Source: Pelagibacteraceae bacterium AG-390-O04 (GTDB taxonomy: Bacteria; Pseudomonadota; Alphaproteobacteria; Pelagibacterales; Pelagibacteraceae). Taken from it: a stretch of 43,865 nucleotides of DNA. The notes beneath the pieces were generated by a model, which saw nothing but the letters and a program-made list of their open reading frames with translations, was not told the DNA's origin and did not search any database. Numbering within the stretch: position 1 is the stretch's first letter; every line of letters begins with the position of its first letter. The translations under genes and the position numbers were made by a program. The DNA is taken from assembly GCA_003278065.1 (NCBI GenBank), contig QCHE01000010.1, positions 1 to 43,865 on the forward strand, in the 5' to 3' direction. Positions 15,455-23,570 of this stretch are shown here, one piece after another.

Positions 15455-16605
15455 TATCTTCTAAATCTTAGATTGTCTCTATTAAGATCACTTATTTTTG
15501 TACAACCCATCAGTTTCATATCTCTTACCAATTCAGCTTTATATTTTTCAATTGCTCTCTCTACTCCAGCTTGTCCTCCAGCAGCTAAGGCATAAAGATA
15601 TAATCTTCCTCCTGAGCAAGCTTTCGCACCTATTGATAACGCTTTAAGCATATGTGTGCCTCTATGAATTCCACCTTCACATATCACGTCTAATTTATCA
15701 CCAACTGCATCAACAATTTCTGCAAGTTGATCAAAAGGCGCTCTAGATCCATCTAACTGTCTTCCACCATGATTTGATACCATTATACCTGTGCATCCTA
15801 TGTCTACTGCTCTTTTTGCGTCTTCTACACTCATAATTCCTTTGAGTGCGAAATGACCTCCCCATTTAGAACAAAGATTTTCAGCATCTTTCCAATTCAT
15901 AGATTGATCCAACATGGTTGAAAAATAATTTCCAATTGATGAGTTAACATCGGTACCTTCTTTCACAAAATCTTGTAAATGAGGTAATTCAAACTTACCT
16001 TTTGTTAAATAATTAATTCCCCACATCGGTTTAGTAGCAAAACTATATAAACTTGCTAATGTTAACTTTGGTGGAGAGGTAAATCCTGTTCTTAAGTCTC
16101 TCTCTCTATTTCCTCCAGTGATAGTATCAACTGTTAAAGCCATCACATCAAAATTTGCTGCTTTAGCTCTTTCTAAGCATGAATCGTTTAAACCTCTGTC
16201 TTTATGAAAATAAAACTGAAACATTTTTGGAGTATCAATCATTGATGATATCTCTTCTACGCTAACTGTTGCCAGCGCTGAAACACCAAACATAGTATTA
16301 AATTTTTGTGCTGCTTTTCCTACTGCTCTTTCACCTTCATAATGAAAAAGTCTCTGAAGAGCTGTTGGTGCTAAATAAAAAGGTAAATCAAGTTTTTTTC
16401 CAAAAATAGTAGTTGATAAATCTACATTCTCAACACCTCTTAGAACATTAGGTACTAAATCAACATCATCAAATGCACTTGTATTTCTAGCATAAGTTAT
16501 TTCATCATCAGCAGCTCCATCAATGTAGTGAAAAATTGGTGAAGGTAGTTTTTTTTTTGCTAATTTTCTAAAATCACTAAAATTATGACAGTTTTTTAAA
16601 TTCAT
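15454..16605 (-). CDS. FMN-dependent 2-hydroxyacid dehydrogenase, paralog 2 (LldD family)
   Basis: The second 383-residue copy of the tandem pair, with the same catalytic residues at identical positions: Tyr27, Tyr132, Asp160, Lys255, His279 and Arg282. Differences from paralog 1 cluster around residues 105-125 (VSALATVSVEEI versus MSSMGNNTIEEV) and 205-235, the variable region often linked to substrate choice and membrane contact. The two enzymes therefore probably act on different L-2-hydroxy acids. It is coupled to paralog 1 by TAATG and starts 9 bases after the PagL-like gene. Confidence 0.93.
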   Translation of the reverse strand: MNLKNCHNFSDFRKLAKKKLPSPIFHYIDGAADDEITYARNTSAFDDVDLVPNVLRGVENVDLSTTIFGKKLDLPFYLAPTALQRLFHYEGERAVGKAAQKFNTMFGVSALATVSVEEISSMIDTPKMFQFYFHKDRGLNDSCLERAKAANFDVMALTVDTITGGNRERDLRTGFTSPPKLTLASLYSFATKPMWGINYLTKGKFELPHLQDFVKEGTDVNSSIGNYFSTMLDQSMNWKDAENLCSKWGGHFALKGIMSVEDAKRAVDIGCTGIMVSNHGGRQLDGSRAPFDQLAEIVDAVGDKLDVICEGGIHRGTHMLKALSIGAKACSGGRLYLYALAAGGQAGVERAIEKYKAELVRDMKLMGCTKISDLNRDNLRFRR

Positions 16606-16614
16606 TGGATAAAC

Positions 16615-17127
16615 TTAAAACTTTTTTAGAAAATTAAACATATAACTATTTGCCCCAGGATTTTTATCTCCTATGCTTGCGTTAGACAAATGATTGTACG
16701 AAAAACCAAATTGACTGTCCTTAGGTAAATTTAACGAAATTTGAACTTCACTTTTAAACTCTAAAACATGCCCCAAATCTTTTCCATCACCTTTATGGTA
16801 ATAACCTGGAGTAAAACTTGGCGTTATATTAATCAATCCAACTTTATATTGTGCTTGAATGCCTGTATAAAAATATGATGCGTTATCTGCAGTAATTAAA
16901 GCTCCACTAATCGGTGATAAATTTCCTAAAAAAGTATATTTCTTTAAATCTTCATTTTGATGTTGGATACCAATTAAACTTGATCTCTTACCATCATCAC
17001 TAAAATCAAACATTCCAGTATAAATGCTAAATTCATTATTCTTTTTATCTAATTTCAACTCATCTGCTAATGAGTTCATACAAAGTAAAAAAAATATAAA
17101 AATAGAATATAAGTTTTTTAATTTCAT
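16615..17127 (-). CDS. PagL-like lipid A 3-O-deacylase / acyloxyacyl hydrolase family outer-membrane protein
   Basis: A 170-residue exported protein. The signal peptide covers MKLKNLYSIFIFFLLCMNSL with likely cleavage near LADE. Alternating hydrophobic strands follow, as in an 8-stranded outer-membrane barrel, ending in a C-terminal Phe (NFLKKF). The family active site is visible as YNHLSNASIG, with His146 and Ser148, followed by NPGAN. PagL removes the 3-O acyl chain of lipid A. In Pseudomonas PagL the third catalytic residue is a Glu; aligned by the NxG motif, this protein has Asn160 there. It lies between ccmH and the hydroxyacid genes with gaps of about 10 bases. Confidence 0.8.
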   Translation of the reverse strand: MKLKNLYSIFIFFLLCMNSLADELKLDKKNNEFSIYTGMFDFSDDGKRSSLIGIQHQNEDLKKYTFLGNLSPISGALITADNASYFYTGIQAQYKVGLINITPSFTPGYYHKGDGKDLGHVLEFKSEVQISLNLPKDSQFGFSYNHLSNASIGDKNPGANSYMFNFLKKF

Positions 17128-17140
17128 AAGAGAAATATAC

Positions 17141-17509
17141 TTAGTTTTTTTTTATAATAAATAACTTAAGTACAACTATACCACTAATTATAAAAACTAA
17201 AATTGGCAATAACCAAAGAAAATAGGTATTTTTAGAAAATTCTGTATCATATAAAATCCAATCACCGTACTTGTCTTTCAGATAACCATATATTTGTTTT
17301 TCACTCAAACCTTCAGCTATTTTTTTTTCAACTAAAATTTTTAAACTAATTGCAAATTCAGAATCTGAATCATAAACTGATTGTCCTTGACAAATTAAAC
17401 ATCGTAAATTTTTTGTAATTTTGTTTGTCAAATTTTTTTCTTGAGCATATGAAAAATTCAATGTGAAAACAAAAAAAATAATTATTAAATATCTAATATA
17501 CTTCATCAA
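17141..17509 (-). CDS. ccmH: Cytochrome c maturation protein CcmH (CycL)
   Basis: A 122-residue protein with an N-terminal signal/anchor (MMKYIRYLIIIFFVFTLNFS), the thiol-redox motif LRCLICQGQS with Cys37 and Cys40, and a C-terminal membrane helix (FLWLLPILVFIISGIVVLKL). CcmH keeps the apocytochrome CxxCH thiols reduced for heme ligation by CcmF. It is the short form without a fused TPR (CcmI) domain. It overlaps ccmG by 17 bases, so it belongs to the ccm operon. Confidence 0.95.
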   Translation of the reverse strand: MMKYIRYLIIIFFVFTLNFSYAQEKNLTNKITKNLRCLICQGQSVYDSDSEFAISLKILVEKKIAEGLSEKQIYGYLKDKYGDWILYDTEFSKNTYFLWLLPILVFIISGIVVLKLFIIKKN

Positions 17510-18023
17510 ATAACCTTTTAATCTCTAATAATGATTCCTCATTTAGTGGACCAATAATTTTTTTTATAATTTTTTTTTTATGAATCAAATAAGTCTCTGG
17601 CACTCCATATGCTCCCCATTCAATTGCAATGGTTCCATCGTTATCCGAAAGTATCAAATTATATGGATTATCTAACTCATTTAAAAAGTTTTTTGCATTT
17701 TTATAATTATCTTTATAATTTAAACCAATAATTTTTATATTTTTGTTATTTTTTATTTTCATTAAAAAAGGATGTTCATCTCTACATGGTACACACCAGG
17801 AGGCCCATATATTCATTAAATAAAATTTATCATCTTCAAAAATTTTTTTTAATTTGATAACTTCATTGGTACCAAATATTTTAACATTTAATAAAGGAAT
17901 ATCTTTTTTAATATTTGTATTAGGAGTGTAAATATTAGAATTTTTAAGGCCTTGATAAAAAACTAAGAAAATAATTAAAAAAATAGTAATTAAAACTATT
18001 TTAAGAAAAATTTTATTTTTCAT
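17493..18023 (-). CDS. ccmG: Periplasmic thiol:disulfide interchange protein CcmG (DsbE)
   Basis: A 176-residue thioredoxin-fold protein anchored by an N-terminal helix (FLKIVLITIFLIIFLVFYQG). The active site NIWASWCVPCRDEHPF has Cys77 and Cys80. GAYGVPETYLIHKKK carries the cis-Pro loop and Glu typical of CcmG. It reduces CcmH and apocytochrome thiols in the periplasm. It overlaps ccmF upstream by 11 bases and ccmH downstream by 17 bases. Confidence 0.96.
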   Translation of the reverse strand: MKNKIFLKIVLITIFLIIFLVFYQGLKNSNIYTPNTNIKKDIPLLNVKIFGTNEVIKLKKIFEDDKFYLMNIWASWCVPCRDEHPFLMKIKNNKNIKIIGLNYKDNYKNAKNFLNELDNPYNLILSDNDGTIAIEWGAYGVPETYLIHKKKIIKKIIGPLNEESLLEIKRLFDEVY

Positions 18024-19884
18024 TTTTTTTTTGATATAAACTTACTAAACCTCCCAAACTTATCAATAAAACTGAAAACCAAATCCAGACCATAAAAGGT
18101 TTAATTTGATATCTAATATTAAAATATTCTTGGTTTTGAACTAAATTCATTGTCATAAACTTATCTGTCAATAAGTTTGTTTTTATGTCTGCTTCAGTTG
18201 TTACAATATTTGGTTGATTATATATTCTTAGTTCAGGATTGAAAATATCAATATTACCATCCAAATTTTCTATATTAAACTTACCAATAATTGCTTTAAA
18301 GTTTTTTCCATCCTTTTGATTTATTTTTTCAAAATTAATTTTAAATTTTTCAGTCTCATAAGTTTCACCAATTTTTAAATTTGTAATAATTTCAGTTGAA
18401 AAAATATTATTAAACAAGATGCTTAATATAAACAAACTAAAACCAAAATGAGCTATTACTTGAGCAAAATTTTTAAATTTAATCGAAAAAAAATCTCTTA
18501 TTGATATAAAAAATAAGTAAAATGCCGAAGTCAATAAAATAGAATATATTAAAAAATTTGTATTAAAGCTCTTTACTATTATTGCTGATATTAAAAAGGA
18601 AATAACAAAAAAGAAAATTAAATATAATTTATTTTGTAAATCTGACTTTATCCATTTTAATTTTGGGCCGATTGCCATCGCAAACAAAAATGGGATTAAA
18701 AGAGGAAATATTAATTTATTATAAAATGGTGGGCCTACTGAAATTTTTTCTGAAGATAAAACTTCTAAAAATATTGGATAAATTGTACCAATTAACACAA
18801 CAGTGAGAAAATACATCATAAACCAATTATTAATTAAAATTGATGATTCTTTACTAAGCCAGAAAAAATATTTTTTTTTTTCAACTTTATGAAAAAAGAA
18901 AAAAATAAAAAGTGATAAAAATATTAAACAAAACAAAAAAATTAAAATAAATAATCCTCTTTCTGGATCATTGGCAAAAGTGTGTACAGAATTTAAAATA
19001 CCTGAACGAACTAGAAAAGTACCACACATACTTAGTGTAAAAGTCGATATTGATAAAATAACCACCCAGGAGGTCAAAACTAATCTTTTCTCTAAAACTA
19101 AAATGCAATGAAGAAGGGTAGTTAAAGCTAACCAAGGCATTAAGGAAACATTTTCAACAGGATCCCAGAACCAAAATCCTCCCCATCCTAATTCATAGTA
19201 TGCCCATACTGAACCTAGTAAAATACCTAAAGATAAAAAAATCCAAGACACCAAAATCCATTTCTTAATATGTTTAGCCCAATCTCTTGAAATATAATTT
19301 AATGAAGTTGCAGCAAGACTTGAGGAAAAGATAATTGAAGATCCAACGTAGCCTAAATATAAAATTGGCGGATGGATAGCTAAAGCTGGATCTTGCAGGA
19401 TTGGATTTAGCCCCAATCCCTCATTTGGAATTGGAAAAATATAATTAAATGGGTTGGAGGTTTTTATAGAAAAAATAAAAAATCCTATAATGATTATTTG
19501 CTGGAATAATAAAGTTAAAATTCTATATTTTTTTTTTTGTTCTTTTGATTCTAAAAGAAATAAAAATACAAATAATGTCAAAACTAATAGCCAAAGCAAT
19601 AAACTTCCCTCATGATTTCCCCAAGTTCCTGTAATCTTATAAAAAATGGGTTTTGATGTATGAGAATGATTATATACAGTTTCATTACTAAAATCTGAAT
19701 TTACAAAAGAAAGTATCAATCCTAAGAAACTAAGCACTACAAAAAAAAATTGTAAAAAAGTAAAAGATATCAATTTATTGTCAAAAATATTTATGTTTCT
19801 AAAATTTTTAACTGAAAGAAAAATAATTAAAAAAGAAAAACAAAATCCTAATACCAAAGAATAAAATCCAAATAAACTTGCCAA
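18013..19884 (-). CDS. ccmF: Heme lyase subunit CcmF
   Basis: A 623-residue polytopic protein with many membrane helices. TGTWGNHEGSLLLWLLVLTL and the WWD domain GWGGFWFWDPVENVSLMPWL, followed by RSGILNSVHTFANDPERGLF, identify CcmF. With CcmH it ligates heme from CcmE to apocytochrome c in the periplasm. The periplasmic C-terminal domain ends with one more helix (MVWIWFSVLLISLGGLVSLY). The start is a TTG at 19884, directly after the ccmE stop; no upstream or nearby ATG fits, and MASLFGFYSLVLGFC is a normal CcmF N-terminus. Confidence 0.96.
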   Translation of the reverse strand: MASLFGFYSLVLGFCFSFLIIFLSVKNFRNINIFDNKLISFTFLQFFFVVLSFLGLILSFVNSDFSNETVYNHSHTSKPIFYKITGTWGNHEGSLLLWLLVLTLFVFLFLLESKEQKKKYRILTLLFQQIIIIGFFIFSIKTSNPFNYIFPIPNEGLGLNPILQDPALAIHPPILYLGYVGSSIIFSSSLAATSLNYISRDWAKHIKKWILVSWIFLSLGILLGSVWAYYELGWGGFWFWDPVENVSLMPWLALTTLLHCILVLEKRLVLTSWVVILSISTFTLSMCGTFLVRSGILNSVHTFANDPERGLFILIFLFCLIFLSLFIFFFFHKVEKKKYFFWLSKESSILINNWFMMYFLTVVLIGTIYPIFLEVLSSEKISVGPPFYNKLIFPLLIPFLFAMAIGPKLKWIKSDLQNKLYLIFFFVISFLISAIIVKSFNTNFLIYSILLTSAFYLFFISIRDFFSIKFKNFAQVIAHFGFSLFILSILFNNIFSTEIITNLKIGETYETEKFKINFEKINQKDGKNFKAIIGKFNIENLDGNIDIFNPELRIYNQPNIVTTEADIKTNLLTDKFMTMNLVQNQEYFNIRYQIKPFMVWIWFSVLLISLGGLVSLYQKKNEK

Positions 19885-19887
19885 AAT

Positions 19888-20307
19888 CTACTTCTCCTCT
19901 AATGCAGCTTTAACTTCTGGGGGCATATAATTTTCATCATGTTTTGCCAAAATTTTAGTAGCAATGAAGTAATTTCTATCTTTAAGATGACCTTCCGCTA
20001 CAACCCCTTTTTCCTCAGCAAAAAGATTTGGAACAACTCCCGAATAAACTACATTTATCTCATTCTTATAATCGGTAATAATAAATTTAATCTCTTTTGA
20101 CTCTAGAAAAATTGAATTTTTTTTAACCATTCCACCAACCCTAATTTTTTTTTCTTCTATTTTTGGCAAAATTTTAATTTCTGATGGAGATTGAAAATAA
20201 ACTACATTTTCTTCAAGAGATTTTAAAATTAAATAAACTGTTAATATTAAAGTAATTAAAACTAATAATACAAATAAAAATCTCAGTTTAACTTTACGAC
20301 CATACAT
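19888..20307 (-). CDS. ccmE: Heme chaperone CcmE
   Basis: A 139-residue protein with an N-terminal anchor ([20 protein letters not shown]) and an OB-fold periplasmic domain. The covalent heme-binding motif is [13 protein letters not shown], with His123 and Tyr127 in the HxxxY arrangement. [12 protein letters not shown] and [21 protein letters not shown] are diagnostic. CcmE receives heme from CcmC and delivers it to CcmF. It lies between ccmD and ccmF with only a few bases between genes. Confidence 0.96.
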   Translation of the reverse strand: MYGRKVKLRFLFVLLVLITLILTVYLILKSLEENVVYFQSPSEIKILPKIEEKKIRVGGMVKKNSIFLESKEIKFIITDYKNEINVVYSGVVPNLFAEEKGVVAEGHLKDRNYFIATKILAKHDENYMPPEVKAALEEK

Positions 20308-20316
20308 GGTTTAAAG

Positions 20317-20544
20317 TTAAATGTTTGAACTGTTATATAAAATTTCTTTATTAATACTTTGAGATTTTGCAGAAGATGCTTTTTCAGAATTTAAAGTTCC
20401 AAACTTAGCAATAAACCTGTTTTTCTCCTTAATGTATTGAATTTTTATAATAACATAAAGTGATGCAAAGCTCAAAAATGTAAATATAAATGCCGACCAA
20501 ACATATAGTCCATATCCATTCATAAAAAGTATTTCACTAATCAT
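20317..20544 (-). CDS. ccmD: Heme exporter protein CcmD
   Basis: A 75-residue single-helix protein. The GYGLYVWSAFIFTFLSFASL segment matches the short CcmD family, which links CcmC and CcmE. The start ATG at 20544 overlaps the ccmC stop as ATGA. The C-terminal tail is longer and more polar than in many CcmD proteins. The family is weakly conserved, so position between ccmC and ccmE is an important part of the call. Confidence 0.88.
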   Translation of the reverse strand: MISEILFMNGYGLYVWSAFIFTFLSFASLYVIIKIQYIKEKNRFIAKFGTLNSEKASSAKSQSINKEILYNSSNI

Positions 20545-21248
20545 AATCTATCTAAGCCTTTATTTTTAATCTTTATCAGTTCTGTATTATATTTCATTAA
20601 AAAAATTAATAAGGAAAATAGAGCAAATGCCGCAGTCATGATTAATAATGGAAATAACATTGATACATGAATTGATGATTTTGATAAAATATTGATTGAT
20701 GCTGGTTGATGTAATGTGTTCCACCAATCAACTGAATATTTTATTATAGGAACATTTACTATTCCTAAAATTGTAATAATTGAAGTTACTTTAAATATTT
20801 TATTATCATTTTCATAAATTCTCCAGGCAAGTAAATACATAACATAAAATATTAATAAGATTAACATTGAGGTTATTCTGGCATCCCAAGCCCACCATGT
20901 TCCCCATGTTGGTTTTCCCCATATTGAACCAGTAACTAAAGCAATGATATTAAATACTAATCCTGATGGCGCTAAACTTTTTGAGATCAAAAAAAAGTTT
21001 CGAATTTTAAAAATATACCCAATTATAGATAAAAACGTAATTGAAGAAAAAATTCCAAGTGTAATCCATGCTGCAGGAACATGAACATACATTATTCTAA
21101 CTGAATGGCTTTGTTTATAGTCTTCTGGAGAGAATATTAGTGCCTCTGTTAATCCAATTGAAAGAATAATAATAAATAATAATAAGATATATCTAGGGGC
21201 TCTAGATGTTATTGCAAAAATTTTATTTGGTTCAAAATATTTAAACAT
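20541..21248 (-). CDS. ccmC: Heme transporter CcmC
   Basis: A 235-residue protein with six membrane helices. The periplasmic tryptophan-rich WWD motif WGKPTWGTWWAWDARITSML starts near residue 110. Conserved His residues appear in RIMYVHVPAAW and WWNTLHQPASI. CcmC loads heme onto CcmE. It is the first gene of the ccm cluster in transcription order; ccmA and ccmB are not in this window. Its upstream spacer holds a long inverted repeat and a TTGACA box that may form the operon's leader and promoter. Confidence 0.96.
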   Translation of the reverse strand: MFKYFEPNKIFAITSRAPRYILLLFIIILSIGLTEALIFSPEDYKQSHSVRIMYVHVPAAWITLGIFSSITFLSIIGYIFKIRNFFLISKSLAPSGLVFNIIALVTGSIWGKPTWGTWWAWDARITSMLILLIFYVMYLLAWRIYENDNKIFKVTSIITILGIVNVPIIKYSVDWWNTLHQPASINILSKSSIHVSMLFPLLIMTAAFALFSLLIFLMKYNTELIKIKNKGLDRL

Positions 21249-21299
21249 TTTATATTTATATTTTAACTTAATTTAGCAAATTTTATTATGAAAATATTG

Positions 21300-21361
21300 T
21301 CTGATCAAGATTGTAGAGGGAGATAATAACGAAGGGTAAATAATAAACAATCTTGATCAGA
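21300..21361 (-). ncRNA. Long hairpin between hspQ and ccmC, possible 5' leader element of the ccm operon
   Basis: A perfect 15-bp inverted repeat (TCTGATCAAGATTGT at 21300-21314 and its complement at 21347-21361) encloses a 32-base loop. The loop is itself made of two near-identical direct repeats, GGGAGATAATAA and GGGTAAATAATAA on the plus strand, separated by CGAA. There is no T-run immediately after either arm, so it does not look like a simple terminator. Read on the minus strand it would sit close to the 5' end of a ccm transcript starting from the TTGACA box at 21388-21393. No known RNA family is recognised. Confidence 0.55.
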
Positions 21362-21364
21362 TCT

Positions 21365-21393
21365 ATTAGGAAAATAATAAATTGCTGTGTCAA
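21365..21393 (-). promoter_or_regulatory. Putative ccm operon promoter
   Basis: On the minus strand a consensus -35 TTGACA (21393-21388) is followed 17 bases on by CCTAAT (21370-21365), with CTAATA or TAATAG one or two bases further as alternative -10 boxes. The -10 is imperfect. Transcription would start within or just before the long hairpin. Confidence 0.4.
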
Positions 21394-21426
21394 AGATTTG
21401 AGCTAAATGTGTTAAAAAAGTGATCT

Positions 21427-21747
21427 CTAATTTGAAGGCTTAAAATAGCCTGATCCTTTTTTTCCAGAGAAAATTTCTTCAATTAAAGGATGTTTTATTG
21501 GTTCATCAGAGTCATCTATTAATAAATTTTGCTCTGATACATATGCCTCATAAGTGATTTCATCATTTTCAGCCAATAAGTGATAAAAAGGTTGATCTTT
21601 TCTTGGTCTTACATTTTTTGGTATTGATTGGTACCATTCTTCAGAGTTATTAAACTCAAAATCAACATCATAAATTACACCTCTAAAGTCAAAGTGTTTA
21701 TGTTTCACAATATCACCTATTGAAAATTTTGCTTTTTGAATTGGCAT
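21427..21747 (-). CDS. hspQ: HspQ / YccV-like heat-shock protein
   Basis: A 106-residue protein. Residues from AKFSIGDIVKHKHFDFRGVI through EEWYQSIPKNVRPRKDQPFY to HLLAENDEITYEAYVSEQNL match the HspQ/YccV family almost end to end. E. coli HspQ has been described as a hemimethylated-DNA binding protein and as an adaptor or specificity enhancer of Lon proteolysis; which role applies here cannot be told. A small C-terminal extension (FSGKKGSGYFKPSN) follows. It is the first gene of the 18-kb minus-strand run, divergent from yciB. Confidence 0.93.
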   Translation of the reverse strand: MPIQKAKFSIGDIVKHKHFDFRGVIYDVDFEFNNSEEWYQSIPKNVRPRKDQPFYHLLAENDEITYEAYVSEQNLLIDDSDEPIKHPLIEEIFSGKKGSGYFKPSN

Positions 21748-21835
21748 TTAAATTAGTATGGGTATTTAAAAATAAAAATCAATAAGAAAAAATTATAATT
21801 TTTGTAAAAATATAATTTATGTTAATATCTTTTCT

Positions 21836-22387
21836 GTGAACAAATCTTTTCTAAAGTTTATTACTGATTTTGGGCCATTAATAATTTTTTTTTACTACTA
21901 CTACGATAATGACAAAGACTTAAAAGTAGCAATTCCTCCATTTATAATTGCGACAATAATAGCATTAACAGTAATGTGGATTTTGGAGAAAAAAATACCA
22001 AAAGTTCCTTTATTAAGTGGAATTTTAATTACTTTATTTGGTGGATTAACTATTTATTTTGATAATCCAGTTTTTATTTTCATTAAACCTACAATAATAA
22101 ATATTCTGTTTGGTTTAGCTTTAATATTTGGAAAATATTTCACAGATGAACCAATTTTAAAAAAACTTATGGGAAAATCTATCTCATTAACAAATGAGGG
22201 TTGGGAGATATTAAATAAAAGATGGGTATTTTTTTTCTTTGGACTGGCGTTACTAAATGAATTGGTATGGAGAACACAGTCAGAGGAGTTCTGGGTCAAT
22301 TTTAAAGTGTGGGGTCTGCTACCTATAACTTTTATTTTTACAGGTTTTCAAATAGGAATAATTAATAAATATAAAATAAATGAATAA
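21836..22387 (+). CDS. yciB: Inner membrane protein YciB (intracellular septation protein A family)
   Basis: A 183-residue protein with about five membrane helices. KFITDFGPLIIFFYYYY at the N-terminus, GILITLFGGLTIYFDNPVFI and WEILNKRWVFFFFGLALLNE are the conserved YciB/IspZ features. The family affects envelope integrity and division; the mechanism is unclear. The start is a GTG at 21836; an ATG 17 bases earlier is out of frame. Its end overlaps the DUF2794 gene by 8 bases. Confidence 0.93.
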   Translation: MNKSFLKFITDFGPLIIFFYYYYDNDKDLKVAIPPFIIATIIALTVMWILEKKIPKVPLLSGILITLFGGLTIYFDNPVFIFIKPTIINILFGLALIFGKYFTDEPILKKLMGKSISLTNEGWEILNKRWVFFFFGLALLNELVWRTQSEEFWVNFKVWGLLPITFIFTGFQIGIINKYKINE

Positions 22388-22721
22388 TAATTTAAAATTA
22401 ATAATAGATAACGTTAATAAAAAAAATTTAGAAAATAAAAATTTTTTTGAAAAAGAAGAATTAAAAATCATCCTAGATCTATATGCAAAAATGGTCTCAG
22501 AAGGCTCTTGGAAAGATTATGGTCTCAATATATCTAGTAAACAAATAGGATTTAGCGTATTTAAAAATGCTACAGAAAATGCTCTTTATAAAATTTGTAA
22601 AAACTTTAAACCAAAAAATAAAAATCTTAAATATTTAATTACAGATACAAATGGAAAAATTCTTAAAAACTCTTTTGATTTAAATGTTTTATTAAAAAAT
22701 ACTAATTGGAAAAAATTATAA
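22380..22721 (+). CDS. DUF2794 family protein
   Basis: A 113-residue cytoplasmic protein. FEKEELKIILDLYAKMVSEG with SWKDYGLN, then IGFSVFKNATENALYKICKN match the alphaproteobacterial DUF2794 family, whose function is unknown. It overlaps the yciB stop by 8 bases and is probably cotranscribed. It ends 8 bases before the end of the convergent Bax-inhibitor-like gene. Confidence 0.85.
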   Translation: MNNNLKLIIDNVNKKNLENKNFFEKEELKIILDLYAKMVSEGSWKDYGLNISSKQIGFSVFKNATENALYKICKNFKPKNKNLKYLITDTNGKILKNSFDLNVLLKNTNWKKL

Positions 22722-22729
22722 AAATAAGT

Positions 22730-23491
22730 TTATCTTCTTTGACCAAAAAGTCTTAAGAGCATTATAAATAAATTAATAAAATCAAGATAAAGAGTTAAAG
22801 CTCCCATAACAGCTTTTTTACCAATTAGCTCACCAGTATCACTTGCAACATACATGTTTTTAATTTTTTGTGTATCATAAGCTGTTAAGCCCACAAAAAT
22901 TAGTACACCTAATATTGAAATCACAAAATACATCATAGTAGATTTCATAAAAATATTTACTAATGAAGCAATGATAATTCCAATTAATCCCATCATTAAA
23001 AATGATCCTAATTTAGTAAGGTCTCTTTTAGTAGTATAACCATAAATACTCATTGCACCAAAAGTAGCTGAAGTTATAAAGAATACCCTAGCTACACTCA
23101 CACCAGTATAAACAAGTAATATCCAAGATAATGATAATCCCATCAAAGCTGCAAATAACCAAAATACAGTTTGAGCTTTTGAAGCACTCATTTTATTAAT
23201 TCCAAAACTCATATAGAAAACAATTCCAAGTGGAGCTAACATTACAACCCATTTTAATCCTGAAAAGAATAAAGCGTTACCTAAACTTGTAAAACCTGAT
23301 ATTGCTCCAGACGCATCAGTTACGACTGATAATTTGAAAGATAATAATGCAATTATTCCAGTTAATAAAATACCAGTTGCCATGTAGTTGTAAACTTTCA
23401 ACATGTAGGCTCTTAAACCTTCATCCGTTATTACTGTTGACTTTTGAGCTTCTCTAGCTCTATTTAAAATACCTTTTTTATTAAATTCCAT
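22730..23491 (-). CDS. Bax inhibitor-1 / YccA family membrane protein
   Basis: A 253-residue protein with seven predicted membrane helices. The N-terminus is RAREAQKSTVITDEGLRAYM and the C-terminal part reads VGLTAYDTQKIKNMYVA then LTLYLDFINLFIMLLRLFGQ, the signature of bacterial BI-1 (YbhL/YccA) proteins. The family includes pH-sensitive Ca2+ leak channels and modulators of FtsH. It stands alone on the minus strand between two plus-strand groups. Confidence 0.94.
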   Translation of the reverse strand: MEFNKKGILNRAREAQKSTVITDEGLRAYMLKVYNYMATGILLTGIIALLSFKLSVVTDASGAISGFTSLGNALFFSGLKWVVMLAPLGIVFYMSFGINKMSASKAQTVFWLFAALMGLSLSWILLVYTGVSVARVFFITSATFGAMSIYGYTTKRDLTKLGSFLMMGLIGIIIASLVNIFMKSTMMYFVISILGVLIFVGLTAYDTQKIKNMYVASDTGELIGKKAVMGALTLYLDFINLFIMLLRLFGQRR

Positions 23492-23570
23492 AATAAGTGG
23501 AATATATAGTCTTTTACTAATTATTCAAGATGCCTTAAAAGATTATTAAAAAATTAACTCAAACACTCAA

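Noticed and set aside
21300-21364. GATC sites in the hairpin as HspQ (hemimethylated-DNA binding) targets
   Set aside because: Three GATC motifs occur next to hspQ, but Alphaproteobacteria normally methylate GANTC, and two of the GATC sites are simply the two arms of one inverted repeat.
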